A DNA stretch of 64,000 nucleotides from Selaginella moellendorffii (lineage: Eukaryota; Streptophyta; Lycopodiopsida; Selaginellales; Selaginellaceae): positions 2,074,932-2,138,931 of the forward strand of contig NW_003314267.1 in the NCBI RefSeq assembly GCF_000143415.4, written 5' to 3'. Within the stretch, counting starts at the first letter, position 1, and each line of letters begins with the position of its first letter. A model generated the notes under the pieces. The model was not told where the DNA came from. It was given only the letters and a program-made list of their open reading frames with translations, and searched no databases. Made by a program: the position numbers and the translations under genes. Positions 1-11,855 of this stretch are shown in pieces.

Positions 1-1390
1 CTTTTATGATTGTTAGGCTATAATCATTGCTTTATTTGTATCACAAATGAAATAGCTGGCATGCATGTGAAATATACTTTGCAAGGTGGTCAATTTTACA
101 TATTATTCATTCAATGACAAATAGTTTTTTTTTGGGAGCTTGAGTGAGCCACATCATAAATTGTTGCTAGGAAAATTTGGATTTCAGCACACTCAAAGTG
201 TAATAATAGGGTTTTATAGTCCTCACCACTTTTCAATCGTTGCAGATGCATATTATTTACTTGTCTCTAGAATTTCTGACCCATGGACAAGAGGAAGTAC
301 TACCACCTTGGCTTAAGCAACAAAGATTGTAGTGTATGGATGTGGTAACAATTTGCTAGCATTCAATGACATCTCGTATAATGGGGACCAAAACTAATTT
401 ACTTTAATAGCTAATTATCAGTAGAGAAACAGTTGGCTAGTCTAACCTTTTCAGAGGAGAGGTCTTTTTCAGTCCAAGGTCCCAGAACACATCAATGCCT
501 CTTGGTATTATATTAAAAGAGGGATTAAGATAAATTATTAAAAGTAAGTCAAAAAAGATTATTGCTTTTATGATTGTTGGGTTATAATCATTATTTTATT
601 TATATCACAAATGAAGCAGTTGGCATGCATGTGAAATATACTTTGCAAGGTGGTCAGTCTTAGATATGTCTTACATATATACATGTACATTTATAATCAA
701 ATCAAATAAAAAATATTTAAGACAAAGTTACAAAACATAATATGTACTAAGAGTGATTGCTTTATTTATTTCCCCATCCACTCCACCATGGGAAATACAA
801 TTAAGGAGGTACAATAGTTCTATGTAACATTTTATGTTAGAAATAAGCTAACCCCATTTTCACTTTTTATATAAGATTGATATAAACAATGGTAAAGTAT
901 AGAAATGGCTTATTTAATTTTCAAGACACTTTTGGAAGACAACAATAATGATTTAACCCTATTAGTAGCAAACAATTATTATTGTGCAAATGGAAAGTTA
1001 AATTAATTATACATCTTTTCTATATTTATTTATGCATTCATGGTTATATGTAAAGCAAGGAGAATTGCAAATTATGTGAATTATTGGGGATAAAATACTA
1101 CACTTGGTTCATTTAAATTTTTTTGAATTTGTGTTATGTGATGTAGATCCATAAAACTTTGTCAACCACAAATTGGTAAATATATTTGATCCACAATATC
1201 TTTTCATAATATAAGTTGTGTATGAATTTAATTAGCAAATCTTGATTAGAACTTCATCTTTATCAACTACGAATTATTCTAAGAGAGAAATAAACAATTG
1301 GAAAGTAAAATAAAATGGATTAGAGATTCTTTGAATTGCATCAATATCTTTAATCAAATTTGAAAATGATTCATAATACACGAAGATTCC
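1..1390. repeat. AT-rich dispersed repeat, rearranged copy
   Basis: No gene is visible. Bases 1-515 match 31550-32050. Bases about 520-1240 are the reverse complement of the forward repeat at about 3090-3980. From about 1240 the sequence switches back to forward orientation and matches about 32500-32660. It therefore belongs to the same repeat family as the array at 28.5-33.9 kb, with an internal inversion. The forward family continues at 2233, after a retroelement insertion. Nature of the family is unknown; no coding capacity was seen. Confidence 0.75.
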
Positions 1391-2232
1391 TATAAGCAAC
1401 TAAAGGGAATGACTCGAGAGACGGTCCATGGGGTTCAAATATAAAGGGAAAGGGCCCATGAATAAAAGTGCACCCTCTTTTCCAATCGGTTAAGGGTCTT
1501 GGGATAATTAGAGTTAAGCGTCTTTGGGTTTGAATATTATTGGGTTGGGTGACCTCCCTGGAAGTCCAAACTCAGGAGCTTACATTTGGTATCAGAAAGG
1601 TCTCGGGTCCGACTTTGTTGGTTGGCTAAGGGGTAGGGTGTCAAGAGAGCGGGGCTCTCAGCTTCTGTTCACGAGGGCGTGAACTTGCAAAGAAGCATGG
1701 TGGATTGTAAGCAACTAAAGGGAACGACTCAAGAGACGGTCCATGGGGTTCAAATATAAAAGGAAAGGGCCTATGAATAAAAGTGCACCCCCTTTTCCAA
1801 TCGGTTAATGGTCTTGGGATAGTTAGAGTTAAGCGTCTTTGGGTTTGAATAGTACTGGGTTGGGTGACCTCCCTGGAAGTCCAAACTCAGGAGCTTACAT
1901 TTGGTATCAGAGAGGTCTCGGGTCTGACTTTGTTGATTGGCTAAGGGGTAGGGTGTCAAGAGAGTGGGGCTCTCAAGAGAGCTGTGGCTCTCAGCTTCTG
2001 TTCACGAGGGCGTGAACTTGCAAGGAAGCATGGTGGATTGTAAGCAACTAAAGGGAACGACTCGAGAGACGGTCCATGGGGTTTAAATATAGAGGGAAAA
2101 GGCCTATGAATAAAAGTGCACCCCCTTTTCCAATCGGTTAAGGGTCTTGGGATAGTTAGAGTTAAATGTCCTTGGGTTTGAATAGTACTGGGTTGGGTGA
2201 CCTCCCTGGAAGTCCAAACTCAGGAGCTTACA
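1391..2232 (+). mobile_element. TRIM retroelement, tandem form with three LTRs
   Basis: Three near-identical 194-bp direct repeats lie at 1391-1584, 1706-1899 and 2039-2232. They begin TGTAAGCAACTAAAGG (first copy TATAAGC) and end GGAGCTTACA, so they have the TG...CA ends of LTRs. Directly after LTR 1 and LTR 2 come short internal regions of 121 and 139 bp that open with TTTGGTATCAGA, a primer binding site of the initiator-Met tRNA type. The internals have no open frame. The element is flanked by ATTCC on both sides (1386-1390 and 2233-2237), a 5-bp target-site duplication. Size and structure fit a terminal-repeat retrotransposon in miniature. The LTR-internal-LTR-internal-LTR form is usually explained by recombination between LTRs. 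Confidence 0.88.
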
Positions 2233-4620
2233 ATTCCCTTTTGTTTCTCTTGCAACAACACAATGTGTAGTTGGTAATTTTTCCTATATACTTGAGTAGT
2301 AAGTCATGAGAAAGCAAAAAGCTCTAAGGCACAGTATCGGGTTATTTCTTGACTTCATTCAACATGGCATTCCCTTGTTTATATGAATGATATATGAAAT
2401 TGCTTTCTATTTTACTCAAGAAAAAAAAGATAATGAAGAAGAAAAGGCAAAAAGTAAGGAATCAATGTACCTCCTATTTAAAGATGAGTTCCTAGCAAAC
2501 CAAATGGCTTCATGCTTAATAGTGTTGAGAAAATAACTATAGGTAAAACAAACAGTCTAAATGGCACTGAAACTAGTATGGGAGTCAAACACATGATAGA
2601 AGATTAGGAGAAACAACACAATTTACACTACTAATCTCATACTTTTTTTGAGCATTTGTAAACCACCCAAAGAAAATTGAGAGCGTAGAGCAAGTGGGAG
2701 TCTAGAGGAGCCTAAAAGGAGAGAGCAAGAGTAATCTAAACCAATTTTGCAAAAGTTTGTTTATACTTCTTGATAGATAGCTAGACTATTAAAACAAAAT
2801 AAACAAAATATGAAAAATGTTTGGTGCTTTAGTTAGCCCAATTACATAAGTAGTAAACAACAAATGAATCCATATTAGCAAAAGCTTTATTTAGCTAGGT
2901 CTTGTTCCAAATAAACTTTTTTAAAAAATGCATTCAATTAAATTAAAGAAATATATAAAAGGAAAAGAGAATCTAAAGGAAATTTAACAATTTAATAACC
3001 ATATATGTTGGGATTGTGAATAACATAGTTAAATTTAATGATGTTAAGTAAATTATTATATGTTTGTTGTTGATTTTCAATTTGCTACTTAAACTCACAC
3101 ACAATATATATTGTGAATGAATATTGTGAATCAAATATATTCACTAGCTCATGGTTGCCAAAATTTTTTGGATCTACATCACATAATACAAGAACATGAT
3201 CATAGTGATGCTCAAATGCTAATGATTGATGATCACCAAAGTTTGTTGTCGAGATGGGAGTATTAGCCACTTCTCCTTGGCAAAATACAAGTCGATTGTT
3301 ATTTGGACGATATTATCAGATAGATTTTAAAATATAACTCTGTGGCATGCACATAAATTCAAATGAACCAAGTGTATTATTTTATTCCTAATAGTCATAT
3401 AATTTGCAATTCTCCTTGTTCTACACAACCATGAATATAAATAAATATAGAGAAGATGTATAATTAATTTAACCTCCCATTTGCACAAAAACAATTATTT
3501 GCTACTAATGGGGTTGGATCATTATTGTTGTCTTCCAAAAATGTCTTAAAATTAAATGAGCCATTTCTATACTTTACCATTATTTGTGTCAATCTTTATA
3601 TAAAAAATGAAAATAAAGTTAGTTTATTTTTTACATAAAATGTTATATTTAACTGTCATACTTCCTTAGTTGTATTTCCATGATGGAGTGGATGGGGAAA
3701 TAAATAAATCAACTCTTAGTGCATATTATGCTTTGTAACTTTGTCTTGAATGTTTTTTTAATTGATTTGATTATTATTAAGATAAATGTACATGTATATA
3801 TGTAAGACATATGTAAGACTGATTACCTTGCAAAATATATTTCACATGCATGCCAACTATTTCATTTGTGATACAAATAAAGCAATGATTATAGCCTAGC
3901 AATCATAAAAACAATAATCTCTTTTGACTTATTTTTAATAATTTATTTTAATCCCTCTTTTAATAATTTGAAGTCAATGTAGATGAGACTAAATTATGCC
4001 TTGAAAGCCATTCAAAGTATCTATGAATGTTAGCCCATCCTTGAAAGATTTCAAGAGAAAAATGTTTGATTATAAATTTTCAATCTAGAATTGATATGAG
4101 TTGTATTATGCAATAATTAAGATAGTGTAAGATTTGCAAGATCATCCATTCTTTAAAAAATACCACTAGCATGACAAAAACAATGGTTGGATAAAAAATT
4201 ATAAAACTCTTATAGCACAACCTTTAGATTTCCATAATGTCTGACAACACTTTGTATATTCCCTAGGGAATAATACATAGCCATGTGGAGTATGCTTACA
4301 AATCAAAAATAAGATAAAAATACCTTAAAGAAATCTTGTATTCGTGGCTCAATTGAAACTCCAGCTTTGTCATCTAGATCGTTCAAAGAGAGAAATAAAA
4401 AATTGAAAAGAAAAACAAAATGGATTGAAAATTCTTTAAACTGCATTAATCAAGTTTGAAAATGGCTCATAATACACAAAGATTCATTCCTTGTAACAAC
4501 ACAATGTGTAGTAAATAACTTATAAATTCAAGAAGAGAAAGTACAAACATGGTAACTTTTCCTATATACTTTAACAGTAGAGCCATGAGGAAACAAGAGG
4601 TTGTGAGCCATGGTGTAAGC
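2233..4620 (+). repeat. AT-rich dispersed repeat, forward copy
   Basis: Continues the repeat interrupted by the TRIM. Order matches the right-hand array: 2233-2990 resembles 29995-30710 and 32660-33390, and 2993-3980 resembles 28455-29470, 30715-31500 and 33390-33910. The segment 3835-3912 is the reverse complement of 1-80. No open frame of interest was seen. Confidence 0.75.
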
Positions 4621-5070
4621 CGAGTTGCCTTCTGCACAATTTCCATAAGGCGCTGTCACCCAGGTGCAAATTGGCCTAGCTGAGTAACACCTTGTGGCTA
4701 GTTAAAGGTTGTCTAGTACTTCACACAGTCACCAAAAGTCTTGAAGCAAAATTCCGGCAAAATTTGTAAAGTCTTTCCTGAAAAGAAAAGAAAACTAGCT
4801 TATCCTATTTATTCATAAGATACGGCATACACCTCGATTGCCTGTGGCAAGTCATAGTGATTGAGATTGGAATAAGGCTGGATCCCTTTTAGGAGCACGT
4901 AATCGATAACGCTACTCTGTAACGTTCGCGAGCAAGGATCCCTATCAGCACTGAGCGAGATTAATGAGGTGATCAAGAACACAAATCCCCCATCCAAATC
5001 CCATTCGGCCGCACACTCCAATTGCAAACACTATAATTTCCTCTCTTTAGTTAGCTAGTGTCTCAATACA
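4621..5070. other. Intergenic mosaic with a duplicated 180-bp segment
   Basis: No gene recognised. About 4900-5065 is similar to 7555-7765, including the shared end TTTAGTTAGCTAGTGTCTC. The rest shows nothing assignable. Confidence 0.5.
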
Positions 5071-5205
5071 GTGACGTTGAAGATTGGAATGGCTATCTGG
5101 ATTGTCGATCCCATTGGCTTCAGTGTTGCTGATTCTTGAGCTGTTGAGATTCATATTTACCCTCTGTTCAAGCTGAACCATCCCACAGGACCCATGTTTT
5201 GCACT
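5071..5205 (-). pseudogene. DJ-1/PfpI gene, 5' end fragment
   Basis: Matches the first codons and upstream region of the DJ-1 genes at 9715-9845 and 38223-38353. Only the first 15 or so codons are present, and the six bases that would hold the first ATG of the intact copies are missing. The upstream part reading towards the missing promoter is conserved. This is a third, broken trace of the DJ-1 segment. Confidence 0.75.
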
Positions 5206-5259
5206 TCTGTGATCTCAATTGCAAGAAACTATTATTGTTCCAAAAAGTTTGCAACATGA

Positions 5260-6330
5260 GTATGAGAGCTTTCTAGGTTTTTCGGGGCTGCGTGGGATTG
5301 TGTTCTTTCTCTAGGGAACCAGCTGCCAAGGTTTGTTGTGTCTAGTTTTCTCTACAAGCTCTTGTTTTTTTCTCTTTTTCTTTAGGGAATCCTAGCTGGC
5401 GGGATTGCCATCCAAGCTGCTTCTTTCTAGGTTTGTTATGTATTCCCCTGTCCAACTGTGCAAGCTTATTATTTTCTCTAGGTGAACCAGGGCGCTCTGT
5501 CTTTACTGAGTTTGCAAGGCTGTCTTTTACGTCTTTTCTCTTGCGGTGCAGGTTTGTTGTTGAGTTTTGTCTCTTAGCTCCGCTGTGAACGCTTTTTCCA
5601 GTGATGAAAACCAGATCATCTCCAGGAATTCTCTTAGGTGTGCAGTGTTTTAAACTGGATTGATTTGATCTTTTCCTGTTTTTCTTTGTTTAGGGGGTAT
5701 CAATTGAGTGAAGACTACATATCCATATGTAGCAGTTAAAAAAGTAGACAGAGAGCATGGAGGATAACCAACGGACAGGTTTTGCTATGAAAGTAATGTA
5801 AGCTTTATATTTGTCTCGAGCTTTGTAATATTGTTTTTCTTTGTGTAATTTCTAGGGACGAAGGGCCTACTTTCCTCGGCCTGAGGATATGCCCGTGGAG
5901 GTAACTTTTCCCCCTTACCTAAAGGGCAACACTTGGAGGAGGCATATCAACGAAAGAAACAAATATCTAGTTTTACAAATGATGCTAAAGCAGAATTTAG
6001 TAAACCAACCAAAGGCATGTTTTAGGTCACTGAGTTTTCCTTTTGTTTCTCTTCTTTAGTTTTAGTCTTTTCTTTTTCAGGAATTCTACCTTGATAGCAT
6101 TCTAATTGTAATCAACCATTTACTCTTTTTTCACTGCCTTCCAGACGAATTTGATGATGGGATTAGTTTATCACAAGGTATTATTTCTTGTGTTTACATG
6201 TAAAGTAATATTTTCTTGCTTTTGTTGTAGTAAACATGAAGCCTTTCTTGTACAAATTGTGGATATTATAAGTTTAGGATAGTAGAGAGAGACTTTTTTA
6301 TAAATAATATATAGGAGTCTTAACCTACAT
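5260..6330 (+). repeat. Block R, copy 1 (decayed coding-like segment)
   Basis: Direct match to 12825-13870 and 43230-44240, inverse match to 22140-23130. It contains exon-like stretches with splice-like borders. One, near 5710-5800, matches the frame that reads YPYVAVKKADREHGGYPMDR in better copies. Another at about 5930-6035 carries a stop in this copy. The family was not recognised. See the separate finding on this module. Confidence 0.7.
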
Positions 6331-7015
6331 TGCCTTTTTCCCAATGGCTATCACCTCAGCTTTGCCTCGTCTTGCTAAAGTTAGCACTGGCTCTGGGAAC
6401 ATGAACCACCATGGAACTCCCAAGATGGAATTGAGGAGCTCGTCACTCACGTTCTTCTATTTCACAGCCTCTGCCATATGAAGCACTGGACAACCTTTAA
6501 CTCAGCTTAGGTATAACAATGGCGCACCATAGAAACTCGTCTTGAATTGAAACTCAAAAGTTCCTTAAGACTAAAGGCAAACGATTGCTGGATCTCATGC
6601 CTAGGATTGCCTTGGTAAACTTGGTTTTGAGAAAAAATTAATGCTTTCTGAGATCAAGTCATAGTTTAAGCATTAACATCAATGCTTTATTAAAGTTAAC
6701 TTGCTAGAGTTTGTTTTTTTGCAAGAGGTAAAATGAAAGTCTTCAAAAACTGTGTTGGACTTCCGTTGACTTCCGTTGGCTTTGAGCTCTCAGGTCAGCT
6801 GGTGCATGTTCCCAAGTTTTCTTTTTTTTTTTTTTGTGAGACTCCTTTGATTTTGCTGCAGTGGTAAAAAACTGTCAGGTAGTGTGGTAGGCCATAATTG
6901 TTTATGTTTGAGGGATTTGCAAAAGCTTCCCACGATATTTGTTTCTCAAGGATATTATCTATCTATCGTTTATAATCTTGTGGTGCCCAACCTGGAAGCA
7001 CGTGACAAATAAATG
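6331..7015. repeat. Block Q, copy 1
   Basis: Matches 13930-14605, 33975-34615 and 44320-45005. On the minus strand it holds a decayed frame related to the gene fragment at 21950-22090 (conserved residues LTLAGRDEAEVIAIG). On the plus strand, from about 6733, it holds a stretch that is open in other copies (MKVFKNC start) but frame-broken here. Confidence 0.65.
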
Positions 7016-7029
7016 AAAGTGTTTGTGAA

Positions 7030-7300
7030 ATTTGCTAATACGAAAGAACGAGGATTTACTTTGGCATTGATCAAATTTGCGAGAATAGTTCTTGGATGCT
7101 GCCCTTCTAGATGTCACCCGCGCATATCTGTGAGAAAGAGCTTCCACTGTTCTAAGAGAATCGTTGTCTGGTCAGCAAGACATTTACCTCCACAATTTTC
7201 TCTGAGGCTTCTGGGACCAGGATCGCTTCCACGAAAACTTCTGCGACCTGATCCACGAGCCACAAGACCTTTTAGATGCATGCTTTCCTGCTAGAGTTTC
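7030..7300 (-). pseudogene. Tic62-like SDR, 3' exon fragment
   Basis: Corresponds to the last two exons (9 and 10) of the Tic62-like genes at 14666-16545 and 45062-47005. It ends at the donor site of the preceding exon, where unrelated sequence begins. Several substitutions are present. No Rossmann domain remains, so it cannot encode a working protein. Confidence 0.8.
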
Positions 7301-7835
7301 TTACCTTATTTTGACAATTATGGTTAATCACTAGGACTTATACTTACTTTCTCTTATTTTCAATCTAGAGGCATATCTCTTATTAAATGGATATCTAAAG
7401 TCTCACAAGAAAGTATTTCATTTATTCAATCATCAAGGTTAAAACCATAAGTTCCCATGATGACCCAACATCAAAAAGCATGTAAAATGTTTAGTTAGTA
7501 AGACAATAAATTTTACTTTAGTAGAGAAAATAATTCAAAGTAGTAGTTAATGCCGTCCGCAGGCAAGGATCCTTATCGGCACTGGGCAAGATTAGCTCAA
7601 ATTTGTTGTCATCCCAGACAATATGAGGCGATCAAGAACACGAATCCCTCTAAACGCCCCATCCAAATCGCACTAGAAAATTCGGCCCAGCTCTCTAATT
7701 GCAAGTAGCTGGATAAAGAACGATATAATTTCCTCTCTTTAGTTAGCTAGTGTCTCTCTTGGTGAAAAGCTTAAAAGCCAAATGCCAAGGTTGACCAAGC
7801 CACGATAAGTCGAACACTTGGACTTTCTTAAGTCA
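7301..7835. other. Unassigned insert between gene fragments
   Basis: This stretch separates the Tic62-like and aminopeptidase fragments. About 7555-7765 repeats 4900-5065. The AT-rich part 7301-7550 shows no match within the window and no gene. Confidence 0.5.
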
Positions 7836-8796
7836 CTAGGAAAGACAATAGCACGTCAGAAACGCCCTCCTTATCACATTTGATCCATTCTTCTCCTGAA
7901 ACGACCTCCTTATCACATCCAGAACCCTGAGAAAAGGCTGAACAGGAAGTGACTTCAGCGTCAGATGACGGCTGGTGACCGCAACTTCTTCCAGCTCCCG
8001 TTCTTCGTCGTTGATTTTAACAAAGAGAAGTTTCACGTCACGACCATCCAACACCAATGGCGGGCTTTCACCTGCATGGCTTCTGGTTAATGACTACCAA
8101 GATAGCGAACGAAACAACGAAAATGAAAAAGAAAATACTTGAGTTTCTCGGCAAAACCCGGATCTTAAACACCACGGTTGTCTTTTTCTCAAACAGAACA
8201 AATTTCAGCTCGACCTGGATAGAAGGTGGACAAAACGAAATCAGCATCCAATTAGTACGGTGCGATACCGTGTCAAAGTGATAGCCAGTGGGCTTGTAAT
8301 ATTTCAAAAAGCTCTCCTTGGGAGCCTCTTTGACAGCCATCTCTTCAGCTACAGGCGAAGCTCCAACACTCACTGTGGAGAATCGGCTAGACCCTGCAAA
8401 AGCATGCTACAGTTCGACATGCCTTAGTCACGAAAATGGAAAAAAACAAAAAAAACGTACCGGCAATTTCAATCGGCTTCCGCGCACGCAACCAAGTTCC
8501 TACATTTTTTGTTCGAAGATGAGAACCAAAAACAATGCTTGAAACGAATTTCGAAGACAAGGCAAACGTGGAACTGGGTTTACAGTACCGAATGAAGCTC
8601 CTTGCGTGCAAACGAGAGTAGCAAATTCAGAGGAAGTAAATTGACATGAAAAGGAAGAACCGAGAGAGAACAAACAAATCTGAAGCAAGAAGAAATAAAG
8701 CACCGGGAAAGCTCTGGTGGCTAATGACAGTCGCGAGGAGACGGCCAAGACGAAACTAAGCCCTGGTCTCTGGCAAGGCGCCATGACGGTGGCCAT
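7836..8796 (-). pseudogene. M1 aminopeptidase, N-terminal fragment
   Basis: Same order as the first five exons of the complete gene at 16864-21374: putative targeting peptide starting [12 protein letters not shown] (ATG near 8796), then the [17 protein letters not shown] and [16 protein letters not shown] segments. The reading then leaves homology after KSLPVQPF and ends. Catalytic GAMEN and HEXXH motifs are absent. It lies directly downstream of DJ-1 copy 1, as the longer fragment at 35370-37303 does with DJ-1 copy 2. Confidence 0.88.
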
Positions 8797-9044
8797 TTCT
8801 CCTCTAAACCCCTAAAATCCAAAGACACAACACAGGCAGCTTCATTCTTTTAGAATCTTTACTGCTCGAGATCATCAAAGCACGAATGCGCTGCGCACAA
8901 AATTGCGAAAAACCTCTCGAGCAAATATTATCGCCCACTGAGGTATCTAAGGATTAAAAGTTACTAAGGACAGAGAAGTTACTAAGGATTTAAAATTTAT
9001 TACTAATCATTGATAAGACGATTTGCATTCAAGAAGAGATGGGA

Positions 9045-9768
9045 TTATTTGGGATTATCGATCCACAGCTCATGGGCAAGCTTGACAATCTCCTCCCCGG
9101 CGTTGCAAGGAGAACCAGCATCGTATGGCGGCTGCGGATCATACTCGATCATCAGCTGCACCGCTTTGGCAATCTTCTCATTCGTGATGATCGAGGCCAA
9201 GTAGATGGCCATGTCGATCCCTGAAGAAACTCCTGCAGCGGTCACGATCTTTCCCTGCTTGATGTACCTCTGGCTCGTCACCTTGGCACCATATTCCTTA
9301 AGCTGCGGATACGCGGCCCAGTGCGTCGTGGCTTTCACGCCCTTGAGCAATCCCGCCGCGCCGAGGATCAGAGCTCCAGTGCACACTGAAGTGGTGAATG
9401 TTGTGCATTCGTGAGCCTGGAAGATCGACACAAGAACAAGCAGGGCTGGATCGATCGAAATGGATGAAGAAACGAGCAATTACCTTGCGGATGTAGTCGA
9501 GGAGTGGCTTGTGATCTAACGGCAGGAGCTTGGGAGTGCCTCCTGGAACTAGCAGAATGTCAGGATTGGGCAGATCTTCAAAGCTGGCGCTTGCTTCAAT
9601 CTTGAATCTGCCTTCGTCTGCAACAACGAGGCCCGGCTTGTCGCTCACGAAGGTAACGCTCACTCCCGGGAGGCGATGGAGCGCTTCATACGGCCCAATT
9701 GCATCCAACACAGTGATGTTGTTGAAGATTGGAATGGCTACCTGGATTTTCGATCCCATTGGCTTCAT
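9045..9768 (-). CDS. DJ-1/PfpI family protein, isonitrile hydratase-like (copy 1)
   Basis: Two exons, 9768-9484 and 9416-9045, joined by a 67-bp GT-AG intron in phase 0. The product is 218 residues. It is a single-domain DJ-1/PfpI fold protein. The nucleophile elbow reads SVCTGALILGAAGL, with the likely catalytic Cys at residue 107, followed by TTHW. The C-terminal part reads QLMIEYDPQPPYDAGSP, which I recognise from bacterial isonitrile hydratase (InhA, about 228 residues), an enzyme converting isonitriles to N-formamides. Asp22 in LDAIGPYE sits where InhA has a conserved Asp. Actual substrate is unknown; another DJ-1-type hydratase or glyoxalase activity is possible. No targeting peptide is evident, so the cytosol is likely. 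The neighbours are fragments and transposons. It differs from copy 2 by one residue seen (Asn versus Lys in SPCNAGEE). Start is Met1; Met4 is an alternative. Confidence 0.9.
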
Positions 9769-9802
9769 GCTCAGTGTTGCTGATTCTTGAGCTGCTGAGA
9801 TG

Positions 9803-9852
9803 GGTATTTATCCACTGCTCAAGCTGAACCAGGGGCCCATGTGTTGCACGTG
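9803..9852 (-). promoter_or_regulatory. DJ-1 copy 1 promoter: TATA-like box and G-box
   Basis: On the minus strand GGATAAATACC (9803-9813) lies about 35 bp upstream of the start codon. The G-box CACGTG is at 9847-9852. Both are preserved in copy 2. Beyond about 9875 the sequence is retrotransposon, so this copy keeps only some 100 bp of original upstream DNA. Confidence 0.45.
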
Positions 9853-9880
9853 TTTTCGTTCATAAACAAGGTGTAAGTAT

Positions 9881-11340
9881 AAAACATGGGGAGAAGGGCC
9901 CCAAATGTCACTATGAACAAGTTCTAGTATTTCAGAGCCACGTCGTGCTCCTCGCTTTGGAAAAGGAAGCTTGTGTTGTTTCCCAAGCTGGCAACCATCG
10001 CAAAAGGAAAGTTTTGCAGTGGTTGTGAACTGGGAATCAAGGCCTTCGACAAGTCTGTCCGTCGTGAGCTGAGCAATGCGCCGTGTGCTCGCATGTCCGA
10101 AACGGCGATGCCACAGCTCAAGCTCGTCCAGGGTAGGAGCCATGAACGTGAGGAACTGATGAGGGCGTTCAACCACTTCAGCAGCTCGTATTGGCTCCAT
10201 ACAAAGCTTGTATAGACCTTTCAAATGCCAACAAATCCTAAGTCACCCGCGGGAGTGAGCAAAATGCATCCAGATTTGCCGAAACGAATGTCAAATCCAG
10301 ATTCAGTGAGTTGGCCGACAGAGAGCAAGTTCGCACTTAAGTGTTGGAACAAGGTATACATCATGAATTGTGGTGCTAAAACCACTCTCAAGTTTGAGCA
10401 AGATGGTACCTCGACCAGTGACTTGGATCCATCCCCTACTGCAACTGTGGCTGGTGGATCAACATCTTGGAGCGTCTTGAACCACTGAGCGTCGTGCGTC
10501 AAGTGATCCGTCGCTCCTGAATCAAAGAAAGACGTTTCTTGATTTTTAGATGCGATATAGAGTGAACGTACTGAGCCAAAAGCTGTTGCATCAGCTTGAT
10601 GAACCATCAATGCCTTAGCCTTCGTCTTCAGTCATTTCTCTGGGTATTTGAACCAACAGTTGTGTTCAGCATGATTCGTTTTCTTGCAATGTGGGCAGGG
10701 GTTGAATTTTCTGGTTGTGCTGGAAGAACTCCCCTGGAACATGACAGTTTCTTCTTGCTTGGCCGAGCTGTGGTATTGTAGGAAGAAGTCTCACTCTTTT
10801 CCATCGTTTTTCGTCGCAAGGCAGTGTTGTGTAACGCTGTCATGACTTCTCCCAGGAAATTTGACCACCGGGGACTGTGGGTTGAAGCGACTGGATGGTT
10901 GTATCGAAGGTGGAGGGGAGCAAGCTGAGGAGATGCTCATATTCCTCAGCTTCATCCATCTGTGCGCCCACAGCAACTAGTCGTCCAAGATTTGTTTGAT
11001 GACAGCAACATGGTCATTGGCGGACATTGCCATGGAGTAGAGCTTCTGGCGAAGATGCATGCGATTAGCAGGTGTCTGCTGTTCATGAATTGCTGTAAGG
11101 GTTGCCCACACCTCACATGCTTTTGTGCAATGTGATACTACTCAAAAGTCTCGTGTGTGTAAGGCTTGGAAAACCTTGCCAAGGGCTTTGCAATTAATCA
11201 CAGCCCATTTGTCCTGTCCTGCTCATCTTGGGAGCTGTTCAAGGTCTTTTGTGGGGCATGGTCACACCCCACAGCCTTTGTTCATCCAAATAACATTTGA
11301 TGTGAATGTGTTTAAAATGTATAGTAGAGATGGTGGGTAA
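9881..11340 (-). mobile_element. Ty1/Copia retrotransposon fragment (gag to pre-integrase)
   Basis: Read on the minus strand from 11340 downward: a gag region with a UBN2-like segment (about 11110-10860), a CCHC zinc knuckle CPHCKKTNHAEHNC near 10690, a retropepsin motif FFDSGATDHLTHD near 10525, then a GAG-pre-integrase region (ELWHRRFGHAS and CDGCQLGKQHKLPF) and the integrase start ELVHSDIWGP near 9900. Integrase core, reverse transcriptase and RNase H are missing. Frameshifts and stops separate the parts. It abuts the DJ-1 promoter. Confidence 0.9.
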
Positions 11341-11855
11341 GTTGGGTATAATTAACTATCTTAAGGCATAGTTTAGCTCTTGCCTGTCCTTATTATGTGG
11401 TTTAAGTTTAATTTCTATACCATGCTAGCTTGTGGGGTATTGATATGTTATATAGGCCATTAATATACATAAATAATGCCAAATTTTATTTGATTCCATT
11501 TTACATGTTAATTATAGCATTAGGATGTTAAAAGCTTTAGAACTGTTTAATGTCATTCTGTGTTCTTATCCCTTTTCTCCTTAAGATGAACACTCAAGAA
11601 AATCTTTGTGTTCTAGTTCCTTTGTTCTTTAGCTATAAATTTAGTTGTTAAGCTTTATTCCTTTATTCAATGGCCTAAAGCTCTAAAACTCAAGTTTTAC
11701 TCTACTATCATTAGACATATACACCATTACTTTCACTTCCAAATTCTTTGGAACCATTTATTGTTAAGACTGGAAAAATCAGTAACTGTAATAGGAGAGA
11801 GATGAGAAGGGAGGGAGGAGGAGAATTCATCACCTTTAAAGGCTACCTAACCAAG
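11341..11855. other. AT-rich noncoding leader region
   Basis: No gene seen. It lies between the gag fragment and the hairpin and is repeated at 41830-42280. It may be untranslated leader of the minus-strand Copia element, but I cannot show this. Confidence 0.4.

Noticed and set aside
1391-2232. CRISPR-like or satellite repeat
   Set aside because: Repeat units are 194 bp with LTR ends, primer binding sites and a target-site duplication; this is a plant TRIM element.
7013-7294. 93-codon plus-strand open frame
   Set aside because: It is antisense to the SDR 3' exon fragment and has no conserved counterpart.
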